Origin: an uncultured Eubacteriales bacterium
GTDB taxonomy: Bacteria > Bacillota > Clostridia > Monoglobales > Monoglobaceae
Direction of reading: 5' to 3'
Length of the DNA: 8,153 nucleotides
Assembly: GCA_900550775.1 (NCBI GenBank)
Contig: URTH01000072.1
Location: forward strand, 1-8,153
Positions 1 through 6,068 of the stretch are shown piece by piece. The stretch's first letter is position 1. Each line of letters opens with the position of its first letter. A program made the position numbers and the translations under genes. A model generated the notes under the pieces. The model did not search any database and was not told the DNA's origin. It saw only the letters and a list, made by a program, of their open reading frames with translations.

Positions 1-1215
1 TCGGATAAAGTCCTTGTGATCGTATAGATCACTGTATAACACAAAAGGATAGCTGGCCGCAAGCGCACCGGCATTTCTTACTTCGGAAAGCGTCTTATGA
101 TCTCCGAGGGCCTTCATAATTGCCTGCATATATAAAATGCCAAACATCTGGTGATACTGCTCGCCGTCCATGCCGCCGGGAAACTTCGCACAGTCCGGAA
201 AGCTCCAGTCATTGACATAATCGCTGTCGTCGCATTCATCCAGCTTAAACCCATCGATTCCAAGATCTACAAAATTTTCACGATGATATTTTGCAAAAAT
301 ATCCTGTGCCTCCTCCATGCTGAAATCCGGGACTAAGCCCTCCCAGACCTCGTAATCGCCGCTGAGATCAAACATTTTTTGATAAATCGGCGATGTTGCG
401 TGGATAAAGGCATGCTCCCACAAACTGATATGAAAGCCGTTGTCTTTTAAGTAACCCACAACCTCCTTATAATTGGGAAAACGCTCCTGATCCCACACAT
501 AAGAACAGGAATAACTGGAGGACTGCCATCCCGGCTCAAATCCCATAATGCTGCACGGAATGTCGTTCGATCGAAAATAGTCGGCAATCTCCATGATTTG
601 ATTTCCCGTACTTTTTCCGTATGCCCGATAAAAAACGCCGAGTGCCCATTCGGGTACCTCGCAGCCTCCGCCTGAAAAAACGTTATATTGCGCTACGATA
701 TCGGTAATGTTTTTTCCTTCAAACAGGTAAACATCAATTCCCTTTGCGGCCGGAATGTCAATCGTCATGACGGTCGGCTCGTCCAGATTATCCTTGCTGT
801 ACAGCTCGTCTACATCGGTGATGACATCGTTGTTTTCCTCCGCAATGCGATTTCTTTTTTTCACATATCCGCAGTGAACTTCGATATGTCTCGCCGTGTC
901 AATATACATACCATACCCGCTCGTTGTGGTAAAAAACGGAACCGGCGCATGCGAATCCCCGGTATAAGAAACCGGATCGGAATTTGTTTTTAGGCGCAGC
1001 TTGTGACCCTTATGATTAAATCCTTTCAGCTGCAGTCCGAATCCGTAAATCTGTTCTCCGGCAGAAAGCGGAAACTCCAGCATGCAGCCGCGCGGTGTTT
1101 CCTGAAACTGAATTTGATTGATGTCATATTTCACTTCTGTTTCGCATACATTTAAATTTTTACAAAATTGGGTCGGTACCAATTTTTCCGGTATTCCGTA
1201 GGTTAGTTTTTTCAT
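1..1215 (-). CDS. GH31 family alpha-glycosidase, 3' end outside window
   Basis: The visible 405 residues cover the N-terminal beta-sandwich and most of the catalytic barrel of a glycoside hydrolase family 31 enzyme. Such enzymes are retaining alpha-glucosidases, alpha-xylosidases and relatives. Family marks are YGFGLQLKG near residues 62-70, VPEWALGVFYRAYGKS near 187-202, a WQSSSYS / FPNYKEVVGYLKDNGFHISLW segment near 231-267, and DGFKLDE near 321-327. In the last, Asp326 fits the catalytic nucleophile. After the segment beginning EVRNAG, YSDLYD (394-399) is where family members usually carry the acid/base Asp, so Asp396 is a candidate. There is no signal peptide or membrane segment, so the enzyme is probably cytoplasmic. 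The ATG at 1215 has AAGGAG 5 nt upstream and lies 2 nt after the stop of the GH37-like gene, so the two are likely co-translated. The exact substrate cannot be read from the sequence. The rest of the gene, probably 250-400 residues, lies beyond base 1. Confidence 0.9.
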   Translation of the reverse strand, partial: MKKLTYGIPEKLVPTQFCKNLNVCETEVKYDINQIQFQETPRGCMLEFPLSAGEQIYGFGLQLKGFNHKGHKLRLKTNSDPVSYTGDSHAPVPFFTTTSGYGMYIDTARHIEVHCGYVKKRNRIAEENNDVITDVDELYSKDNLDEPTVMTIDIPAAKGIDVYLFEGKNITDIVAQYNVFSGGGCEVPEWALGVFYRAYGKSTGNQIMEIADYFRSNDIPCSIMGFEPGWQSSSYSCSYVWDQERFPNYKEVVGYLKDNGFHISLWEHAFIHATSPIYQKMFDLSGDYEVWEGLVPDFSMEEAQDIFAKYHRENFVDLGIDGFKLDECDDSDYVNDWSFPDCAKFPGGMDGEQYHQMFGILYMQAIMKALGDHKTLSEVRNAGALAASYPFVLYSDLYDHKDFIR

Positions 1216-1217
1216 AG

Positions 1218-2471
1218 CTACTCCTTCTTCTGCTCTTTCTGTTCGTCTTTCGATTGTCCATGCTTTATTTTTTCGATATAACGTTTCAGTGCCAGATAGC
1301 AGCCGGCCGTCCAGCCCAGCATCGGCGGCGTTTTAAGAGAAGACGCCGCGTTGCAGCTGCCCTCGATCACGTTATACTTCTCCCATAAATTGTGAGTTTC
1401 TTCATAGACATTTTCAACCAGATCAACATACTTTTTTGCGATTCGTACGGCATCCTCTCGGTAACCGTAACGATCCAGCGCCATTACCACGATATATTGC
1501 AGACAAGCCCATCCGTTGGGATAATCCCATTGGAAAATGCCCTTTTCCTCATTTTCTTCACAGGTTAAGATGCCAAAGGCGCTCTCCAGCCGCGGGAGCT
1601 GGCGAACTGTGGCTACCGCTTCCTCCTCATCTGCCAGACCCACAAATAACGGATAAAAAGACGCCGCAGAAAAAACACTGCTTCGCGTTTGCAGCTTTTC
1701 GTTATAATCAAGGTAAACGCCGTCCGCATCCTTCATCAATTGCCGCATGCGTATCTTTCTGTTGTCGGCTCTTTCTGTCCAGGTCGCGTCTTCGCCGCAT
1801 TCCAGTTCTTTGGAAAAATAGGCCATGTTTTTCTCAAACTGATACATCAAAGCATTTAAGTCAACCTGTACAAAATCCTTGCCATCGAGACCCCAGCGCG
1901 GATTTAAGTCCCACCCGGATTCACACATTCGATGAAATTCGCTGACCGCATCGGCCGGCGTAAGAATCGGATGATATCCGATTCTGCCCACAAAATATTG
2001 ATATGTCCCGTCAATGTCCTCCTTGGGGATCGTATTATGCCCGTATCGGTTCAGCCCGATTGCGGCAAGGCGATGATCCATCCAAAACCGATATTCGGTT
2101 TTAAGGGCGGCATAAGCGTCCGCCAGCCACGCCCTATCCCGGCTATGCGCATAGACGTCAAAAACCATCATAGATAAAAACGGCGGCTGCGAGTTTTTTA
2201 AAAAAGAGGTTCTGTTTCCGTTTGGCATAAATCCGTATCGACGAACCAGATAGAGCATATTATCCGTATTATTTTTGACTTGCCGGTGTCTGCCGGTAAG
2301 CTTTAGCCCCTGATTAAAAAAGTAGGTGTCCCAATAATACATTTCGTCAAAAAAGCCAACGGATGGCACGCTGTACGGATACGGCAGACCGATTAAAGTC
2401 CCCTCATCCTCGCGATTGACTTTGGTACAATCATCGATATTGTCATAAATATATTGCTCGACTGCATTCAT
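1218..2471 (-). CDS. Trehalase-family (GH37-like) (alpha/alpha)6 glycosidase
   Basis: A 417-residue protein with the clan-G trehalase fold signatures in order: FFDEMYYWDTYF (40-51), NGNRTSFLKNSQPPF (84-98), ESGWDLNPRW (184-193), QWDYPNGWA (314-322), LWEKYNV (362-368) and LGWTAG (385-390). By comparison with E. coli TreA as I remember it, Asp188 matches the catalytic acid (Asp312) and Glu364 in EKY matches the base (Glu496). An inverting alpha-glycosidase mechanism is therefore expected. It is shorter than typical trehalases (about 500-560 residues). It lacks the Gly-rich GGGGEY loop and seems to lack the trehalose-contacting arginines, so I do not call it treA. There is no signal peptide, so it is probably cytoplasmic. 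The tail after about residue 400 is Lys/Glu/Gln-rich. I chose the ATG at 2471 because GGAGG sits 7 nt upstream; an in-frame ATG at 2495 has no such site and lies in the promoter region. The GH31 gene follows after 2 nt. A GH63/mannosylglycerate-hydrolase-like activity is a possible alternative. Confidence 0.85.
   Translation of the reverse strand: MNAVEQYIYDNIDDCTKVNREDEGTLIGLPYPYSVPSVGFFDEMYYWDTYFFNQGLKLTGRHRQVKNNTDNMLYLVRRYGFMPNGNRTSFLKNSQPPFLSMMVFDVYAHSRDRAWLADAYAALKTEYRFWMDHRLAAIGLNRYGHNTIPKEDIDGTYQYFVGRIGYHPILTPADAVSEFHRMCESGWDLNPRWGLDGKDFVQVDLNALMYQFEKNMAYFSKELECGEDATWTERADNRKIRMRQLMKDADGVYLDYNEKLQTRSSVFSAASFYPLFVGLADEEEAVATVRQLPRLESAFGILTCEENEEKGIFQWDYPNGWACLQYIVVMALDRYGYREDAVRIAKKYVDLVENVYEETHNLWEKYNVIEGSCNAASSLKTPPMLGWTAGCYLALKRYIEKIKHGQSKDEQKEQKKE
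1221..1226 (-). promoter_or_regulatory. Ribosome binding site of the GH31 gene
   Basis: AAGGAG on the minus strand, 5 nt before the ATG at 1215. It lies inside the last codons of the upstream glycosidase gene (the Lys-Lys-Glu tail), so ribosomes finishing that gene end almost on top of the next start. This supports translational coupling and fixes the GH31 start. Confidence 0.75.
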
Positions 2472-2478
2472 AACCTGT

Positions 2479-2483
2479 CCTCC
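2479..2483 (-). promoter_or_regulatory. Ribosome binding site deciding the glycosidase start
   Basis: GGAGG on the minus strand with a 7-nt spacer to the ATG at 2471. It favours this start over the in-frame ATG 24 nt upstream at 2495. Confidence 0.8.
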
Positions 2484-2485
2484 AA

Positions 2486-2514
2486 AAGTTATCATAAACC
2501 GTATTGTTTGTCAA
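2486..2514 (-). promoter_or_regulatory. Candidate sigma-A promoter for the glycosidase pair
   Basis: A perfect TTGACA (-35) at 2514-2509 is followed, after 17 nt, by TAACTT at 2491-2486. A TG one base before it resembles an extended -10 element. An overlapping TATGAT at 2496-2491 is a better -10 match, but it pairs only with a weak -35 (TTCGCT) inside the terminator edge. With the first reading, transcription would begin at or inside the GGAGG site. With the second, there is a leader of about 15-20 nt. The position just after a terminator and before a two-gene unit supports some promoter here, but which -10 is used cannot be settled by reading. Confidence 0.5.
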
Positions 2515-2516
2515 GC

Positions 2517-2550
2517 GAAAAAAGAGACAAAGCAACTTGTCTCTTTTTTC
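2517..2550 (-). terminator. Rho-independent, likely bidirectional, terminator
   Basis: A perfect 14-bp inverted repeat (2517-2530 with 2537-2550) encloses a 6-nt loop. The core GAGACAA/TTGTCTC is flanked by A6 on one side and T6 on the other, so a U-rich tail exists in either direction. It starts 9 nt after the stop codon at 2560 and closes the surface-protein unit. Because the glycosidase genes continue on the same strand just beyond, it separates the two units. Confidence 0.85.
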
Positions 2551-2559
2551 ATCTTCATG

Positions 2560-3630
2560 TTACTCAATAATCATAATCAGACGTACAATGGATTTTTCAA
2601 ACACAACCAAAACGTTGCTGTATCCGTTTCCGGCATCCTTGTACCCTAAAATCTCTTTTTGCGATCCGCCGATCACAGTCTTATGCTCGGTATCATAGAT
2701 GAAGGTTTTTGCACCCGAGCCGTTGATCAGCTCACCTTTTAACAGAAGATTTTGCTCCGAAAAATCAACACCCGGCTGATTGCTGCTCGGTACCAACTTG
2801 AAAATGGAATCCGTTCTTTCATAGACGCCGGCATACATCATGCGGTTATACTCATTCCAGCCTGCGCTGGGATTTCCGCCGGACACCGTCCTTTGATCGG
2901 CATCAAATAAAACCACGGCAGCTCTGGTGAGATATTTATGCTTATCCTGACAGAATTTGATATAATCACCAACACTGACCCCATTTAACATGGCAGGGTT
3001 ATCCGTATATCTCGATGAACCATCCTCAAGAATGATTTCTTCTGTAATTGTGTCATTCTTTATAATGCTTCTGCGATCTGTCACAAGTCCGTACTTGTAT
3101 TCGTCCATCCATGTTGTACCATAGGCGCCTGGATCAGCATATACCACCAAATAATCCGCATATAAGGAATCGCCGGTGGTATTATAAGATTCGATTTTTG
3201 ACGCATTTCCATCACCGATATCCCACGCGGAGCCGGACATGATAAACATCTCATCCTCCGCACTCTTTGCATCACGCGGAACAACAAATATGGTCGGATT
3301 GTCTCTGAGAAGAACCTTGTTTTCAAACGTTCTGACGTTGGGGTTGCAGACAATCGTGCGGTCACTGGTTACCAGCGTTCCGGCATCGTTGGTTGTCGGC
3401 AAAATACAGGAGAACGAAATCCGGAAGCTGTTGCTGTCCTCACCGGCCGGCGGAGTCAATGTGCGATAATCAGCTGCCACGCCGGGTTGCTTATTGTAGG
3501 CGGTGTCAATCGAAACAACCTTTCCATCCGCGTCAGTCTTATAAAGAATCAACTGGGAAACAACCTCCGTTGTTCCTTTCTTTAAAAGGCTCAAAGCCTC
3601 TGATGTTATCAATTTTAATTCGGTCCGCAC
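2560..3630 (-). CDS. C-terminal part of frameshifted surface protein
   Basis: An open frame of 356 codons that I read as the detached C-terminus of the gene starting at 6067. The frame opens at a GTG (3630) with no ribosome binding site, and its first 92 nt overlap the end of the N-terminal part. Its recognisable sequence starts at about residue 10 with SEALSLLKKGTTEVV and continues QLILYKTDADGKV, which extends the beta-rich pattern of the N-terminal part. No enzyme motif is seen. Features include TIFVVPRD (113-120), SVGDYIKF (219-226), and a final strand pair YSNVLVVFEKSIVRLIMII that looks like a natural C-terminus. A terminator follows 9 nt after the stop. The region resembles the C-terminal extensions of some clostridial SLH-domain proteins, from memory, for which I know no assigned function. 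It is probably not translated on its own unless the frameshift is a sequence error. Confidence 0.7.
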   Translation of the reverse strand: MRTELKLITSEALSLLKKGTTEVVSQLILYKTDADGKVVSIDTAYNKQPGVAADYRTLTPPAGEDSNSFRISFSCILPTTNDAGTLVTSDRTIVCNPNVRTFENKVLLRDNPTIFVVPRDAKSAEDEMFIMSGSAWDIGDGNASKIESYNTTGDSLYADYLVVYADPGAYGTTWMDEYKYGLVTDRRSIIKNDTITEEIILEDGSSRYTDNPAMLNGVSVGDYIKFCQDKHKYLTRAAVVLFDADQRTVSGGNPSAGWNEYNRMMYAGVYERTDSIFKLVPSSNQPGVDFSEQNLLLKGELINGSGAKTFIYDTEHKTVIGGSQKEILGYKDAGNGYSNVLVVFEKSIVRLIMIIE

Positions 3631-6067
3631 CGCTTAGGTATACCAGTTTGTCAGAGGAATCATAAATCTTAAACTCAACCGTACTGTCAAATCCCGATGA
3701 GGTTGATTTTGCGTCTACAAGGTAGCCAACTCCGTCAATAGCAGAGCCGATTACAAACCCGGCAACCTTTCCGCGATAGTCTAAATGGAAGGTTCCGAGC
3801 GTACCCAGCGCAATTTGATCTGCTTTAAAGTATTCGTTGACACTGCCGTAGGTTTCGCGGACGTTGCCGCCGTAAAACCGATCGCCGATCACTAGATCCG
3901 CATTCAAATCATGCTTGCGCACCTCGCAGAGAGGTCCTGCAATGGTACGATTTGAGATGTAAAGCTTAGCCATTTTGTGATCTTTGCTGACAATCGCGGA
4001 TACAACCGTTCCTTTCACAATATCCTTCATCTTATACGGCGTTTCCTCATTATCAACGATCAATGGTTCATCACAGTCGGATAAATCGATTGCCGTATCG
4101 CCCTCCTGACCGTAAATCACCTGCTCGTTGTAGTCAACGCTGCTTACCATCATGGTCTGGATATCGGTGATGATAACCGTATCAAAACCGTTTCCGCTGT
4201 CAACAATTTTTACCGATCCGTAGGCGGGAACAAACGTCTCTTCCGTGTCCTGGTAAGAACCAAGGTACTTTCCGTTGTATACGACATCCTTGTCTCTGGT
4301 TAAGGAATACACCTTTTCCTTTCGGCTGTCTGCCGTGGAGACGGAATACTGATTTCCCTGATAAGTCACCTTGTCGTCAAATGTTTGAATATTCACAACG
4401 CGGTTTCCGTCCTCTAAGCCTCCGATGTAGATGATCTCGTCATAGATGCTGTCATCGGATTTTTGATAGTAGTACGTCACTCCGTAGCCGAGGTAAGGAT
4501 CCAAATCCGCATCACACTGATAGATTTTGCCGTCAATGCACACCTGACCGGATTTTAAATCAGATTCCTGATAAAGATAGGTGGTTTCCGTTCCTTCGAT
4601 CTTACCTCTTCCGCTTTCGCAATCAAAGAAGGTTTCTAAGAAGCTGCCGCCTCTGACTCTTTCAAAATCATCGACCGAATGCCGATAAACCTTTGCGCTC
4701 AGCACGTCAGCATCCAGCGCATGATCAAAAATGGTTGCAAAATCTGCACAGTTCAGCGCTGATTCGCCGTCTGCGGTGAGGTCTTGCAGCAATCCGAGGT
4801 TTGCCGCAACGCTGCGGTAGCCGTACGGATAACCGCCCTGATCTTCTGCCACGGCAGACCAGCCCATGGTGGAAACCATCATCTTAATGGCCTGATCGAC
4901 CGTTACCGTAGAATCCGGCTCAAAGGTTGTATCGCTGCAGCCGTTCATCAGTCCAATGCCGGTGACTGCGTTTACCACGCCGGACTGTTCTTCGGAAACG
5001 TCCAGAAATCTCGTTTCACCCGAAACGGTATTGCTGCCGACACCGACTATGTTAAGCAATGTTTTTGCAAAGTCATACCTCGAAAACGTAGCCTTTTCGG
5101 ATGCGCCGGCTGCAATGACACCCAGCGCCTTGGCACGATCCATTGCAGTATTACTTTGGCTTAAGTAGGTTCTTCCGGCCGTACCGCCGCCTGCCTCCTC
5201 CTTCGGCTGGTCAACATCGTTTCCTTGCTCATAAAAATACCAGTCGTCAATATAGGTGATGGTACCGGGATTCTTCACGGCAACCATAACATCAACCTGT
5301 CCGTCTACCTCTGCATTGTCCTCAATGGTCCATGTATTTTCAATCGTGGTCCACTGACCCGCAGGTATTTCGACTCTGGCCATATCGTGGTAGTTGTGTG
5401 CATTGTTCGGTACGTTATAAAAGAGGGCAAGCCAAATGGGCTGTGTTGTTTCCGTTTTCACCCGCACACGGCTGCAATAAGTTTTTCCCCCTTCGATAAA
5501 AGCCTTTGATTTTACTGCCGCTTCATTCCATCCGGGTGTCAAAAACTTTAAGACATTATTTCCATCCTGGTTCACAATAGAAATATCACGAGTGGTATCA
5601 CCGCCAAACCCCGAAATAAAGTACGGATCAGAGAGATCTTGGTTCGAAATCTGCCGGTAAGACGGCGCATCCTTCGTCAGGGAAAACGTTACTTTCTTCT
5701 CTTCCATAGAAGCGCCGGATTTTGCCTTAATACCCTCTTTAAACGTTACGGTATATTTTTCTCCTAAGACGAGCAAATCTCTGTTAAAAAATATCGTTGC
5801 AGTGTTTTCGCCGGTTGCCATGACCGAACTGAAAATACCGCCGGAAACAGAAATTGATGTCATGCTCAGCGTTGATGCATCAACCGCCTCCGAAAAAGTA
5901 ACATCCATTTTCAGATTAACCGGAGAAATATTTTTTGCTCCGTCATAGGGGGTAACCGCAGTTACCGAAAACGTCCTGACAGGCGTCTCATCTTCCGCAA
6001 AGGAAGAAATCTGTATCACCGTGATAAGCACAGCAAGAAATATTGCCAATAATCTTTTTAATTTCAT
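3539..6067 (-). CDS. Secreted Ig/CBM/SLH-like surface protein, N-terminal part (frameshifted)
   Basis: 842 residues as read. Residues 1-24 form a signal peptide: basic MKLKRL, then a hydrophobic core, with likely cleavage after SSFA. Residues 33-133 look like a bacterial Ig-like (Big_5/SbsA-type) domain containing TPYDGAKNIS and VTFSEAVDASTL. Residues 145-282 resemble a CBM_4_9-type beta-sandwich ending in TYIDDWYFYEQ. After an acidic/Gly linker, residues 305-455 hold three SLH-like repeats (FLDVSEEQSGVVNAVTGIGL is the clearest) whose usual TRAE motif is altered. From 455 on the protein is beta-rich with no family I recognise. After IKIDN (about residue 821) the frame runs into an unrelated tail and stops, while the natural sequence continues in another frame to 2560. 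The ATG at 6067 was chosen for its signal peptide and the GGAGGT 10 nt upstream; an upstream in-frame ATG at 6106 would overlap the previous gene and bury the signal peptide. Probably exported; binds wall or glycan (inference). Confidence 0.85.
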   Translation of the reverse strand: MKLKRLLAIFLAVLITVIQISSFAEDETPVRTFSVTAVTPYDGAKNISPVNLKMDVTFSEAVDASTLSMTSISVSGGIFSSVMATGENTATIFFNRDLLVLGEKYTVTFKEGIKAKSGASMEEKKVTFSLTKDAPSYRQISNQDLSDPYFISGFGGDTTRDISIVNQDGNNVLKFLTPGWNEAAVKSKAFIEGGKTYCSRVRVKTETTQPIWLALFYNVPNNAHNYHDMARVEIPAGQWTTIENTWTIEDNAEVDGQVDVMVAVKNPGTITYIDDWYFYEQGNDVDQPKEEAGGGTAGRTYLSQSNTAMDRAKALGVIAAGASEKATFSRYDFAKTLLNIVGVGSNTVSGETRFLDVSEEQSGVVNAVTGIGLMNGCSDTTFEPDSTVTVDQAIKMMVSTMGWSAVAEDQGGYPYGYRSVAANLGLLQDLTADGESALNCADFATIFDHALDADVLSAKVYRHSVDDFERVRGGSFLETFFDCESGRGKIEGTETTYLYQESDLKSGQVCIDGKIYQCDADLDPYLGYGVTYYYQKSDDSIYDEIIYIGGLEDGNRVVNIQTFDDKVTYQGNQYSVSTADSRKEKVYSLTRDKDVVYNGKYLGSYQDTEETFVPAYGSVKIVDSGNGFDTVIITDIQTMMVSSVDYNEQVIYGQEGDTAIDLSDCDEPLIVDNEETPYKMKDIVKGTVVSAIVSKDHKMAKLYISNRTIAGPLCEVRKHDLNADLVIGDRFYGGNVRETYGSVNEYFKADQIALGTLGTFHLDYRGKVAGFVIGSAIDGVGYLVDAKSTSSGFDSTVEFKIYDSSDKLVYLSGADRIKIDNIRGFEPFKERNNGGCFPVDSL
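3600..3615 (-). other. Apparent frameshift point in the surface-protein gene
   Basis: Upstream of here the protein reads naturally in one frame (VYLSGADRIKIDN). Downstream it reads naturally in the frame one base later (SEALSLLKKGTTEVVSQLI). The change equals one extra base or two missing bases. The upstream frame continues only as an implausible tail to a stop at 3539. It could be a real mutation, an assembly or sequencing error, or (least likely) programmed. Confidence 0.75.
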
Positions 6068-6068
6068 A

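Noticed and set aside
1436..2177. Plus-strand open frames of 169 and 81 residues opposite the GH37-like gene.
   Set aside because: The minus-strand frame has unmistakable enzyme motifs throughout. The plus-strand products have no recognisable features and no supporting start signals.
1218..2471. Loss of the catalytic base in the GH37-like enzyme because the GGGGEY loop is absent.
   Set aside because: Counting back along the E. coli TreA sequence as I recall it, Glu496 is the Glu of EKYDV, not of GGGEY. The matching EKYNV is present here, so the base is conserved.
2472..2495. In-frame ATG at 2495 as the start of the GH37-like gene.
   Set aside because: It has no ribosome binding site and overlaps the likely -10 region, whereas the ATG at 2471 has GGAGG at 7 nt.
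3559..3588. A slippery-type heptamer T TTA AAG (minus strand, 3586-3580) followed by a small hairpin (AACAAC GGAG GTTGTT, 3574-3559), suggesting programmed frameshifting.
   Set aside because: The heptamer is in phase with the downstream frame, so a -1 slip would lead back into the short dead-end frame. The break needs a +1 (or -2) shift and lies upstream of this motif. The hairpin is short and very close to the heptamer.
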